Origin: DAONJL01 sp035405645 [NCBI: bacterium]
GTDB lineage: Bacteria; JAGOBX01; DAONJL01
Assembly (NCBI GenBank): GCA_035405645.1
Contig: DAONJL010000025.1
Location: 1 to 34,402, forward strand
Direction: 5' to 3'
Length of the DNA: 34,402 bases
Part shown: positions 17,639 through 26,329 of the stretch, one piece after another
Numbering within the stretch: the first letter of the stretch is position 1
Layout: the number at the start of each line of letters is the position of its first letter
The notes under the pieces: generated by a model
The model's database searches: none
What the model was told of the DNA's origin: nothing
Seen by the model: only the letters and a program-made list of their open reading frames with translations
Translations under genes and position numbers: made by a program

Positions 17639-19042
17639 TTATGAAATTGCTACAAGCCGCATTTTTAAAATACTATTTTGTAAATTGTTACTTAATCTTT
17701 CAAAGCCTTCTGATATTACCAGCAATTTTTCTTTATGATTTGTTGTATGGTCAATTATTTCCATTATTTTATTTGTTAAATCACTTATATTTTGTTGACC
17801 ATCCATTATTAATTCTTTTATTTTATATAAGTTCATTTCATAATTTAAAAATTCCTTAACATAAGAATGTAATTTTATTTTTTCTATTATTAATTCGCCC
17901 ATTTGATTCATTACTGTTTCTAAATTTGCTGTATCTATTCTGATTGATTGCTGTGTTGGATGAACTTTTTGTGGGGGTGCTGTCTCTTTCTTTTCTTCTT
18001 TTTTAGCCTCTTCTTTTTTTGGCTCAATTACTTGCTTTGTTTCTTCTTTTTTGATTTCAGTTTTTTCTTCTTTTTTTTCTTCTTTTTTTATTGGTTCAGA
18101 AGTTGGTATTTTACCTATTGGCTGTTTGTTTTTTATTCTTGCTATTTTTGTTAATATTCCATCTACATTTTCGTTTGGTTCTTCTCTTTTTTCTATTTTG
18201 CTTATTATGTTCTGTATTTTTTCTGTTCCTTCAAGTAATATGTCAATTATGTCAGATGTAATTACAAGTTCATTTTTTCTTATCATATCTAATATTTCTT
18301 CAAGTGAATGTGCTAAATAATTTATTGAAAGCATTTTTATCATTCCAGAAGAACCTTTTAATGTATGTAAAACTCTAAATATTTTATTTAATAAATCAAT
18401 ATCTTTGTTTTTTTCAAGTGCAAGCACATCTAATGATATTGTTGAAATCATTTCATTTGCTTCATTTAAAAAGTCATTTAATATTTCTTCATCAACTGTT
18501 TTATAATCATATTCAGGATAATCTTTATTGATTATTATTTCTGGAATTTGTGATGTTGTTTCCATAATTGACTTTGGAACTTCTTTTTTAGCACTTGATA
18601 TGTTATTTATTTCGTTTTCAGGTGGTTTTTTATTTGTATTATCTTTTTTGAATAGACTTAATTTTTGAAAAAGTATTTCAATCGAATCGTTTGATGTTAC
18701 AATAGAATCGTTAATAATGTTAAATGAATTATAAAATTCTAATAATGTTGAATTTGCTTCAATAAGTAAATCGATTATTTCTTCTTTTTTATAAGTTGAG
18801 TTTATTATATCTTCAATGATATTTTCAATAATATGTGCAGTTTCAGACGCAATATTTATATTTAAAAATTTTGAATGACCTTTGACATTATGTAATCGTC
18901 TCTTTAAATCATTTAATTCTTCTTGACTTAAATTTTCTTTTTCATATTTTAAAAACAAATTTTGACAATATACTAAATTTTCAATTGCTTCATTTTTAAA
19001 TATTTCAATTTCTTGATTTGATAAATTTGTTTTTATCTGCAT
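17639..19042 (-). CDS. cheA: CheA phosphotransfer half: two HPt domains, linker and dimerisation domain (ends at in-frame TAA)
   Basis: Encodes the first 467 residues of a chemotaxis-type histidine kinase. A first HPt (about 10-125) has the phospho-His motif LHNVKGHS (H51); a second (about 183-290) has LHTLKGSSG (H226). A Lys/Glu-rich linker (about 310-355) follows and then the P3 dimerisation helices (IRIDTANLETVMNQMGELII). The frame stops at TAA 17639-17641 just after LKMRLVAIS, where CheA proteins normally continue xLFxRFPR. Other family members often have Gln at that position, so CAA to TAA is the simplest origin. Without the ATPase half it could not phosphorylate its own His, but could still accept phosphate. 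It starts 23 bases after cheW. Confidence 0.88.
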   Translation of the reverse strand: MQIKTNLSNQEIEIFKNEAIENLVYCQNLFLKYEKENLSQEELNDLKRRLHNVKGHSKFLNINIASETAHIIENIIEDIINSTYKKEEIIDLLIEANSTLLEFYNSFNIINDSIVTSNDSIEILFQKLSLFKKDNTNKKPPENEINNISSAKKEVPKSIMETTSQIPEIIINKDYPEYDYKTVDEEILNDFLNEANEMISTISLDVLALEKNKDIDLLNKIFRVLHTLKGSSGMIKMLSINYLAHSLEEILDMIRKNELVITSDIIDILLEGTEKIQNIISKIEKREEPNENVDGILTKIARIKNKQPIGKIPTSEPIKKEEKKEEKTEIKKEETKQVIEPKKEEAKKEEKKETAPPQKVHPTQQSIRIDTANLETVMNQMGELIIEKIKLHSYVKEFLNYEMNLYKIKELIMDGQQNISDLTNKIMEIIDHTTNHKEKLLVISEGFERLSNNLQNSILKMRLVAIS

Positions 19043-19065
19043 TTAACTTTTAATATTATTTTTAA

Positions 19066-19506
19066 TTAAGCAATATTTTGCCACATTTCATCTTCTAGTA
19101 ATTTTCTTACATCAATAACAGGAATTGGCATTTCTTCTGTTTTGATTAAATTTATTAAATATTTTTTTTCAGCTTCATCTACTGTATCTGGAACTTCTTG
19201 AAAATCTTCTGGATTTGTCCATTTTACTTCTTTAATATTATCAACAAGAATTGCTGCTTCTTTCTCAGATTTTGATTGAACTATAATTAGTTTTCTTTTT
19301 TCTGTTTTTGTCTCACCCGGTAAATTTACTAACTTTGCAAAATTAATAACTGCAATAATTTTGCCCCTTAAATTTGTTACTCCTTCAAGAAAAATTGGCA
19401 CTTTAAAAAGCGGAGTTATTGATAATTCATCTACTATTTCACTTATTTCTTCAATTTTAATTCCATATATTCTATTTGCTAAATTAAAACAAACAATCCC
19501 CTGCAT
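19066..19506 (-). CDS. cheW: CheW-like coupling protein
   Basis: 146 residues covering the whole CheW fold: IVCFNLANRIYGIKIEEISEIVD, the PIFLEGVTNLRGKIIAVINF core, and AAILVDNIKEV with a C-terminal PVIDVRKLL. CheW bridges receptors and CheA in signalling arrays. The ATG at 19504-19506 is preferred because AGAGGTG lies six bases ahead; an alternative GTG at 19513-19515 overlaps that ribosome site. First gene of a two-gene unit with cheA, behind a good promoter. No methyl-accepting protein, CheR or CheB is in the window. Confidence 0.93.
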   Translation of the reverse strand: MQGIVCFNLANRIYGIKIEEISEIVDELSITPLFKVPIFLEGVTNLRGKIIAVINFAKLVNLPGETKTEKRKLIIVQSKSEKEAAILVDNIKEVKWTNPEDFQEVPDTVDEAEKKYLINLIKTEEMPIPVIDVRKLLEDEMWQNIA

Positions 19507-19535
19507 ATTTTTCACCTCTTAATAAAATTTTTTTA

Positions 19536-19565
19536 ATTATATATCATTTTATATACATTTGTCAA
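19536..19565 (-). promoter_or_regulatory. Sigma70-type promoter for cheW-cheA
   Basis: On the minus strand a perfect TTGACA (19560-19565) and a perfect TATAAT (19536-19541) are separated by 18 bp. The start site would fall near 19529, giving a leader of about 23 bases that contains the AGAGGTG ribosome site. Both boxes are full consensus, which is unlikely by chance even at this A+T content. Confidence 0.7.
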
Positions 19566-19680
19566 ATAATTAATATTAAATTTTGTTTTACTTTTTATTA
19601 TTTATTAAAATAATATTTGACATCTTTTATTAAAAAATGGTAAGTATAATAATTTATAAATTTATTAACTATTTTTCAAA

Positions 19681-21768
19681 ATGCAGATAAAATATTTATT
19701 TTTTTTATTTTTAATTACTCTTTTTTTATTAAATAAAATATTTGCTGATTGGTTACCATTAAATTCTGGTTCTGCAAGTAATTTGAATGTTATTGCTGTT
19801 AAATCTGATGAAATAATTATAGGTGGAAATAATTCGTTTATTAAAAAAACACAAAATAAAGGAAAAACTTTTTCATCTATAATTTTGCCGTTTAATTTTG
19901 ATATATATTCAATTTTTTCTGTTTCAGATACAATTACTTATATTGCTGGTTCAAATAAAAAAATATTTTTATCAGAAGATAATGGCTTAACCTGGCAAGA
20001 TAAATCAGCAAATTTATTATTAGCAGATACAGAAATAATAACTGATATCTTCTTTTTATCAGTAAATACTGGCTGGATAATAACAGCAAGTGGAAAAATA
20101 TATAAAACAAATGATAAATGCCAATCTTTTACCTTACAATTTTCAACGAGTAAAAAATTAAATAAAATATTTTTTTATAATAGTGATAATGGTTTTGCTG
20201 CTGGCGATAAAATATTTTTAAAGACCGCAAATAGTGGTTCTGTATGGACACAACATTATCTTGATTTGAATTTGAATTTTCTTGATTATTGTTTTGTTAA
20301 AGAAAATAATTTAACAGTTATTTCTACCAATTCTAACAAATTGTTTTTTACTTATAATAATTGGACATCTGATTCTTTTGTTGTTTTACCTATTTCAGCA
20401 GATACTATTTTTTCTATTGATTCTTTTGATTCAAAGAACTTTATTGTAGGTTGTAATGATGGAAAAATATTTATTTCAAATGCAGAATTTACAAACTTTC
20501 AACAAATGATAACCCAAATTTATTATGATATTTTTGATATAAAGTTTGTTAGTTTAGATGAAATCTGGGCGGTTGGGAAATATGGTACTTTATTAAATTA
20601 TAGAAAAGGTTTTTCAATTTATGAAAGTAAAACAGGTGCAACATATCCAATTGCAAATGCAGGCAAAGATATATTAACAAATCCAGATACATTTGTTTTT
20701 ATTTCAGCTGAATTATCAGAAGATGAAGATACCCCATCATTAAGATATTTATGGCAACAAATTAGCGGACCTGAAAAAATACTTAATGATACAACAGCAA
20801 AATCATTTTATATATCTTTTCCAAAAGAAGGTTATTATAAATTTCAATTAAAAGTAACAAATTTATATGATTCGTCAAATATTGATTTTTTAAATGTTTT
20901 TGTTTTTAGTGATTCATTTAATTGTTTTAATGAAATTAATTTATCTCCTGATAAGTTTGAAGATACATATATCAGATGTATTAATTTACTTACTTCAAAT
21001 GAAAATACAATTAAAATTCCAGTATATAATCCAAATACAAATAATTATTCTGAATATTGGCAGATAAAATTTAATCCATCAGAAAGTAATACAAAATTAT
21101 TAATTTATAAAGTTAACGAAGATTTATATAAAGGTATAACAAAACTGGCAGAATATAATAATTACAAACACACTATCCTTGGCTTTGCTATATTTGATAT
21201 AAATAATAATAATAGAAGCAAAACTCTTGATATAATTGATTTTTATACAAAATTTAATTTTAGTTATTATTACGATGCAAATGCATATAATCCAGAAACA
21301 ATTCAGCGTTTTAGAATTTTTTATTTTGATGAAAATAAACAGGAATGGGATTATTTAATTTCAGTAAATGATAGTATAAAAAAAGCAATCATTTCTGAAA
21401 CACAATTTTTATATATTATTGGTCTTTTTTTAGAAACTGAAATAAATTCTCCAACATCACCAAATCTTGATAATATTGTAATTTATCCAAATCCTTTTAA
21501 ACCAAATGATAATAATAATCGGACAGGAATAGATTACAATGGTTCTGCTGGCAGTGGTATATATTTTCAAGGTTTACCAACTTATTGTAAAATTAAAATA
21601 ATTGATTTAGCAGGCAAAGAATTATTTGAAATAACAACAAATAATCAAAGTTATTATCAATGGAATTGTAGAGATAAAAATAATGAAATTGTTCAATCAG
21701 GTATTTATTTTGTTAAGTTTTCTTTTAATAATGAAACAGTAGTTAAAAAATTATTAATTGCAAGATAA
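19681..21768 (+). CDS. Secreted Ycf48-like/PKD protein with FlgD/T9SS-like C-terminal domain
   Basis: A 695-residue exported protein. A signal peptide (about 1-22, ending FADW) is followed by a repeat region at about 25-320 with BNR/Ycf48-like propeller phrases (FLSEDNGLTWQDKSAN, FLSVNTGWIITASGKIYKT, YNSDNGFAAGD). Then comes a PKD/Ig-like domain at about 322-410 (ANAGKDILTNPDTFVFISA, SLRYLWQQISGP). The last 100 residues (IVIYPNPFKP, IKIIDLAGKELF, WNCRDKNNEIVQSGIYFVKF, KKLLIAR) form a FlgD-Ig/T9SS-type C-terminal domain, a surface-sorting or anchoring module in FCB-type bacteria. The next gene encodes a PorV-like barrel, which fits T9SS-like export; no other T9SS gene is seen. There is no Shine-Dalgarno site. 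TTGACA at 19617-19622 has only a distant TATAAT (22-bp gap), so the promoter is uncertain. Confidence 0.75.
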   Translation: MQIKYLFFLFLITLFLLNKIFADWLPLNSGSASNLNVIAVKSDEIIIGGNNSFIKKTQNKGKTFSSIILPFNFDIYSIFSVSDTITYIAGSNKKIFLSEDNGLTWQDKSANLLLADTEIITDIFFLSVNTGWIITASGKIYKTNDKCQSFTLQFSTSKKLNKIFFYNSDNGFAAGDKIFLKTANSGSVWTQHYLDLNLNFLDYCFVKENNLTVISTNSNKLFFTYNNWTSDSFVVLPISADTIFSIDSFDSKNFIVGCNDGKIFISNAEFTNFQQMITQIYYDIFDIKFVSLDEIWAVGKYGTLLNYRKGFSIYESKTGATYPIANAGKDILTNPDTFVFISAELSEDEDTPSLRYLWQQISGPEKILNDTTAKSFYISFPKEGYYKFQLKVTNLYDSSNIDFLNVFVFSDSFNCFNEINLSPDKFEDTYIRCINLLTSNENTIKIPVYNPNTNNYSEYWQIKFNPSESNTKLLIYKVNEDLYKGITKLAEYNNYKHTILGFAIFDINNNNRSKTLDIIDFYTKFNFSYYYDANAYNPETIQRFRIFYFDENKQEWDYLISVNDSIKKAIISETQFLYIIGLFLETEINSPTSPNLDNIVIYPNPFKPNDNNNRTGIDYNGSAGSGIYFQGLPTYCKIKIIDLAGKELFEITTNNQSYYQWNCRDKNNEIVQSGIYFVKFSFNNETVVKKLLIAR

Positions 21769-21771
21769 TTT

Positions 21772-22959
21772 ATGAAAGTAAGTTTTATTATTGTTTGTAT
21801 TGTTTTTTTTACTACAATTTCTTATGCTGGTTTAACTGGTTTTTCATTTTTAAAATTATCTTCAGATGCTAAATCTGCTGCATTGAGTAATATGACGACT
21901 GCATTACCAAATTATGAAGCAAGTGCAATTTTTTTAAATCCAGCTGATTTAGTTTTTCATAAAGAAAATAATTTATTATTTAATACTACAAATTTTTATA
22001 ATGATTTACATTTCTATAATTTATCTTATTCTTTTCAAAGATTAATTTATAATTATGGTATAGGAATTAAAAATTTAAAAACAGTGAAAGTAGAGAGAAC
22101 AGAAATAGAAGGACAAAATGCAATAAGAAATTTAGGCTTTGCTGAGTTTTATGATAGACAATTAACATTTACGATTGGTCGGCATATAAATTCTAATTCA
22201 GGACTTGGTTTATCATTAAATATGTTTCAGGAAAAAATTGATGATAAAACAAAACAAACATTTTTCTTAAATATTGGTTATCGAAATTATTTTTATAAAA
22301 ATTTAGTTTATGGTGTTACTATAAGAAATATTGGACCTGCAATAAAATATTATAAAGATAAAACAGATTTACCTGCTATGATTTCTAATGGTATATATTT
22401 TCAACCAGAAATATCTTTTTTACCAGCACTTTGTTTAGAATTTAATTATGAAAGAAATAATGATGCTTCTTTAATTACTGCTTTAATTTTTAATTTTGAA
22501 AAATATATAAATGTTTATTTAAGTTATTCAAATTATAGTAAAATACGGAATAAATTAAATGGTGGTATTTCAATTTCGTATAAAAATTTTGATTTATGTT
22601 ATGGTTATCAAAATATAGAAGATTTTGGAGATTTGCATAGTTTTAATATTTCATTAAAATTTGCAACAAAGGTAAGAGAAAAAAAAGAGGTTATGAAATT
22701 AAAACCTGTGGAAAAAAATATTGAGGTAGATGAAACAAAATTGTATTATAATCTTTTAAAAACAGGTCAGGAAAATTTAGAAAATAAACGATTTGATGAA
22801 GCATTATTTTATTTTGAGAAAGCAATTGAATTAAAAGAGGATAAAAATATTGAATTATATCGAAAAATTGGTGATATTTATTTTCAAAAAAAAGATTATA
22901 CAAAAGCAAAAGAATTTTATGATAAGTATTTAGAAAAGATAAAAAAAGAAGGTGATTGA
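21772..22959 (+). CDS. PorV/UPF0164-like outer-membrane barrel with C-terminal TPRs
   Basis: 395 residues. After a signal peptide ending at SYAG, the sequence LTGFSFLKLSSDAKSAALSNMTTAL plus AIFLNPADLVF is the recognisable start of the PorV/PorQ/UPF0164 family of FadL-like barrels. Barrel strands run to about residue 300. From about 320 two TPR-like units follow (YNLLKTGQENLENKRFDEALFYF; LYRKIGDIYFQKKDYTKAKEFY). PorV helps release and surface attachment of type IX substrates in Bacteroidetes; related proteins occur in spirochaetes and candidate phyla without proof of that role. It begins three bases after the PKD gene, whose product has a T9SS-like end, so a functional pair is plausible. Confidence 0.75.
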   Translation: MKVSFIIVCIVFFTTISYAGLTGFSFLKLSSDAKSAALSNMTTALPNYEASAIFLNPADLVFHKENNLLFNTTNFYNDLHFYNLSYSFQRLIYNYGIGIKNLKTVKVERTEIEGQNAIRNLGFAEFYDRQLTFTIGRHINSNSGLGLSLNMFQEKIDDKTKQTFFLNIGYRNYFYKNLVYGVTIRNIGPAIKYYKDKTDLPAMISNGIYFQPEISFLPALCLEFNYERNNDASLITALIFNFEKYINVYLSYSNYSKIRNKLNGGISISYKNFDLCYGYQNIEDFGDLHSFNISLKFATKVREKKEVMKLKPVEKNIEVDETKLYYNLLKTGQENLENKRFDEALFYFEKAIELKEDKNIELYRKIGDIYFQKKDYTKAKEFYDKYLEKIKKEGD

Positions 22960-22962
22960 AAA

Positions 22963-24045
22963 ATGTTAAAAAAAATTTTATTTTTCATTGTGCTTATTGT
23001 TCTAAATTTTAATTTGCTTAATTCTTTTGATACATCATCATTTGAAATCAGAAATATAATCGGAGAAAAAATAAAAATAGAAAAAGAATTAAAAGAAAAC
23101 AAAGAACGAAATAGTGAATTAGAAACACTTATTCAAGAAAAAAACACACAAATAACAGAATTATCAAATAACAATGAAAAGTTATTAAAAGAATTAGGAA
23201 CATTAAAATTTGAAAAAACAAATTTAAATGAACAGTTATTAGAAAAAGAAAAAAAAATAAAAGAACTTGAAAATGAAAATAATATATTATCAGAAAAATT
23301 AGAAAGTTTGTTAGAAAGATTAAATAAAATAACTCAGGAAAAAGAAATAGTTCAATTAAATTTGAATTCAGCAAAAATAGAGATAGTAAATCTTACAAAA
23401 GAAAAAGAAGAAGCACAAAAGGAAAAAATTTATTTTGAAGAAAAAAATAAAATATTAAAAGATGAATTAGAAGAAATAAAAGAGATAAAGGAAAAAATAA
23501 AAAAGAATAATGAAGAATTAATCGAAAAAAATCAGTATCTTATTACAACAAATCAAAAGTTAAATGAAGAGAATATGAATTTAACTAAAGAAATAGATAG
23601 AATAAAAAATATATTAACAGAAGTAAAAATTGAAAGTAGAGAGTTTAAAGAAAAATATAGAGAATTAAAAGAAAAAATAATAGAAAAGTATAATAATGAT
23701 GGTTATAATTTATATATAAATAAAAATTATAATGAAGCAATAAAGATATTTGAGGAGGCACTTTCAATCGATGAAAATAATGCTGATATTTATTATAATT
23801 TAGCATTAGTTTATTATCAATTATCTGATAATCAAAATAGTTTGACAAATATTGAAAAAGCATTAGAATTAGAAAAAGATAATATAAATTATTTGCTATT
23901 AAAAACAATGATATTACAGCAGTTAAATAAAAATTTAGAAGCATATGAAATAATTCAAAAAGCTTATGAATACGATAATAAAAATCCACGAGTACAAAAA
24001 TTATATGAACAATTAAAAAAATACTTTGAGAATATAAGATTTTGA
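22963..24045 (+). CDS. Exported coiled-coil protein with C-terminal TPR repeats
   Basis: 360 residues with an N-terminal signal peptide or anchor (about 1-24). A long heptad-rich coiled coil at about 30-240 (repeats of KELENENN, LEEIKEIKEKIKK type) follows, then TPR units at about 245-350: YNLYINKNYNEAIKIFEEALSIDENN, YYNLALVYYQLSDNQNSLTNIEKALEL and a third. This is the build of a periplasmic or envelope scaffold. It follows the PorV-like gene by three bases and repeats the TPR theme of that protein's C-terminus. Its specific partner is unknown. Confidence 0.7.
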   Translation: MLKKILFFIVLIVLNFNLLNSFDTSSFEIRNIIGEKIKIEKELKENKERNSELETLIQEKNTQITELSNNNEKLLKELGTLKFEKTNLNEQLLEKEKKIKELENENNILSEKLESLLERLNKITQEKEIVQLNLNSAKIEIVNLTKEKEEAQKEKIYFEEKNKILKDELEEIKEIKEKIKKNNEELIEKNQYLITTNQKLNEENMNLTKEIDRIKNILTEVKIESREFKEKYRELKEKIIEKYNNDGYNLYINKNYNEAIKIFEEALSIDENNADIYYNLALVYYQLSDNQNSLTNIEKALELEKDNINYLLLKTMILQQLNKNLEAYEIIQKAYEYDNKNPRVQKLYEQLKKYFENIRF

Positions 24046-24062
24046 AAGGAGCAAAAAATTAA

Positions 24063-26291
24063 ATGCGTGAACCAGTTCTTTATATAATTGGTGCTGGAAT
24101 AATGCAGGTTCCTGCAATACGAGTAGCAAAAGAAATGGGATTAAAAACAATTGTAGTTGATTATAATTCTGCTGCTCCTGGAATGTCAATCGCAGATATA
24201 CCAATAATAATGAGCACAAAAGATATAGAAGGAAATGTACGAATAGCAAAAGAATTAAAAAATTATCATAATATAAGAGGTGTGCTAACAGTTGGAACAG
24301 ATGCTTCAATGACAATGGCAGCAGTAGCAAATGCATTAGGATTACCAGGCATAAAATTTTCAACAGCAGAAAACGCAACAAATAAAATTAAAATGCGCAC
24401 TCAATTTTTAAAATACAATGTTCCGGCCCCAAAGTTTTTTGGGGTATGGAATATACAGGAAGTTTATGAAGCAGCGAAAGAATTAAAATTTCCATTTGTT
24501 ATAAAACCAGCAGATAATATGGGTGCGCGTGGTGTGCGAAAAGTAAACGATGAACTTGAAATACCAATAGCTTTTAATGAAGCTAAAAGAAATTCGCCAA
24601 GTGGTCAGATAATAATAGAAGAATTTATGGATGGTGATGAATTAAGTATTGATATGCTGCTTTATAATGATGAAATATTATTAACAGCAGTTGCAGATAG
24701 AATGATAAAATATCCACCTTATTTTGTTGAGGTTGGTCATATTATACCATCACAAAAAGATAAAAAAATAATTGATCAGGCAATTGATGTAATGTATAAG
24801 GGAGTAAAAGCACTGGGAATAAATATGGGTGCAGCAAAAGGTGATATAAAATTAACACCAAAAGGTCCAATGATAGGAGAGATAGCTGCAAGATTATCTG
24901 GTGGTTTTATGTCAGGGTATACATATCCTTATTCAAGTGGCCAAAATATTATAAGATATGCAATTGAAATCGCGCTTGGCAATAAACCTAAAATTTATCC
25001 TGATACTTTAAATAAAGTTGTAATTGAACACGCAATAATTCCAGAGGAAGGAATAATTTCTGCGATAGAAGGAATTGAAGAAGCAGAAAAAATTGAAGGT
25101 GTTAAAAATATTTTTATTAAAGTTGAAATAGGTGAAAGATATTATAAACCAACAAGTAATATGGATAAAGCAGGAAATGTAATAGTTGAAGGTGATACTT
25201 ATGAAGAAGCAAAAAAAAGAGTTGAACAAGTATTATCAACAATAAAGATTCGAGTAAAAAAAGAGGCTGAATTAACCTATGATGCAATAAGAGCAATTGC
25301 ACAATCAAAATTATTAAATATATGTCGTGCTTGTAAAATTTGTGATGGTGTATATTGTGCTGGTATGATGCCAGGAATGGGCAGTGTAGGAACAGGTGCT
25401 TCTTTTAAAAATAATATTTTAGCATTAGAAAAAAAATTATTAAATTTGAAAGTTATACATAGTATAAAAAATCCAGATACAAAAATAGAATTGTTTAATC
25501 TCAAATTAGATATGCCAATAATGGCAGCACCAATAACAGGAACAGAAACAAATATGGGAAGTGCTATTAATGAGCATATATATAATTATGAAGTAGTGTT
25601 GGGTTGTATTAATTCAAAAACTATTGCTTTTGTTGGTGATGGTGCTTCACCTAATAAATTTGAAATTGCTTTAAAAGTCTTAAAAGAATTTAATGGAATG
25701 GGAATACCAATTTTTAAACCAAGAGTATGTGAAAAGGAATTAAAGAAAAGAATTGATAAAGCATTGGAATGTAATGTTCCTGCGTTAGGTATGGATATTG
25801 ATGCTGCAGGTTTTATAACAATGTTAATGAAAAACCAACCCGTTGAACCAAAAAGTGTGAAGCAATTACAAAAATTAATAGAATATTCAGGAAAACCATT
25901 TATTTTAAAAGGGATAATGACAGTTGAAGATGCATTAAAAGCTGTTGATGCAGGTGCGAGTGCTATTATTGTTTCAAATCACGGTGGTCGTGTTTTAGAC
26001 CATATGCCTGGCACTGCTGATGTTCTTGAATCAATTTCTGATAAAGTAAGAAAATATATAAAAGTATTAGTTGATGGTGGTATAAGAACTGGTGTGGATG
26101 TTTTGAAAATGCTTGCACTTGGTGCTGACGCTGTCCTTATTGGAAGACCAATTGCTATTGCTGTTGTTGGTGCTGGTGCAAAAGGTGTTTCATTATATTT
26201 AAAAAATATTTCTGAAGAATTAAAGAAAAGTATGATATTAACTGGTGTTAGTAATATTTCTGAGATTGACAAAAAAATTATTTTTAGATAA
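24063..26291 (+). CDS. ATP-grasp ligase fused to FMN-dependent alpha-hydroxy-acid dehydrogenase-like domain
   Basis: 742 residues joining two enzymes. Residues 1 to about 405 are an ATP-grasp ligase of the CarB/PurK-like group: IIGAGIMQVPAIRVAKEMG (pre-ATP-grasp), FPFVIKPADNMGARGV (ATP binding), IIIEEFMDGDELSIDM and IGEIAARLSGG (Mg2+/ATP). A Cys cluster follows, C421xxC424xxC427xxxxC432 ending GMMPGMG. Then comes an FMN_dh TIM barrel with PFILKGIMTVEDALKAVDAGA and SNHGGR (638-643, catalytic-type H640), ending VDGGIRTGVDVLKMLALGADAVLIGRP. Clostridial-type FMN_dh proteins have a similar Cys-rich start, but the fused ATP-grasp is unusual. The substrate is unknown; carboxylate-amine ligation coupled to oxidation of a hydroxy acid or related compound is one possibility. 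AAGGAG precedes the ATG. Confidence 0.85.
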   Translation: MREPVLYIIGAGIMQVPAIRVAKEMGLKTIVVDYNSAAPGMSIADIPIIMSTKDIEGNVRIAKELKNYHNIRGVLTVGTDASMTMAAVANALGLPGIKFSTAENATNKIKMRTQFLKYNVPAPKFFGVWNIQEVYEAAKELKFPFVIKPADNMGARGVRKVNDELEIPIAFNEAKRNSPSGQIIIEEFMDGDELSIDMLLYNDEILLTAVADRMIKYPPYFVEVGHIIPSQKDKKIIDQAIDVMYKGVKALGINMGAAKGDIKLTPKGPMIGEIAARLSGGFMSGYTYPYSSGQNIIRYAIEIALGNKPKIYPDTLNKVVIEHAIIPEEGIISAIEGIEEAEKIEGVKNIFIKVEIGERYYKPTSNMDKAGNVIVEGDTYEEAKKRVEQVLSTIKIRVKKEAELTYDAIRAIAQSKLLNICRACKICDGVYCAGMMPGMGSVGTGASFKNNILALEKKLLNLKVIHSIKNPDTKIELFNLKLDMPIMAAPITGTETNMGSAINEHIYNYEVVLGCINSKTIAFVGDGASPNKFEIALKVLKEFNGMGIPIFKPRVCEKELKKRIDKALECNVPALGMDIDAAGFITMLMKNQPVEPKSVKQLQKLIEYSGKPFILKGIMTVEDALKAVDAGASAIIVSNHGGRVLDHMPGTADVLESISDKVRKYIKVLVDGGIRTGVDVLKMLALGADAVLIGRPIAIAVVGAGAKGVSLYLKNISEELKKSMILTGVSNISEIDKKIIFR

Positions 26292-26329
26292 AATAATAAG
26301 AATAAAAAATTTATTAAAGCGAGAGTCTT

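Noticed and set aside
2995-17641. Reassigned genetic code (TGA as Trp or Gly)
   Set aside because: TGA ends at least six other genes cleanly (4524, 6645, 8378, 12699, 22959, 24045), two of them in overlaps with the next start; TGG is used freely for Trp; and one of the three interruptions is TAA.
17948-18154. Phe-rich open frame on the plus strand inside cheA
   Set aside because: It is the mirror of the Lys/Glu-rich CheA linker; no signal or family text.
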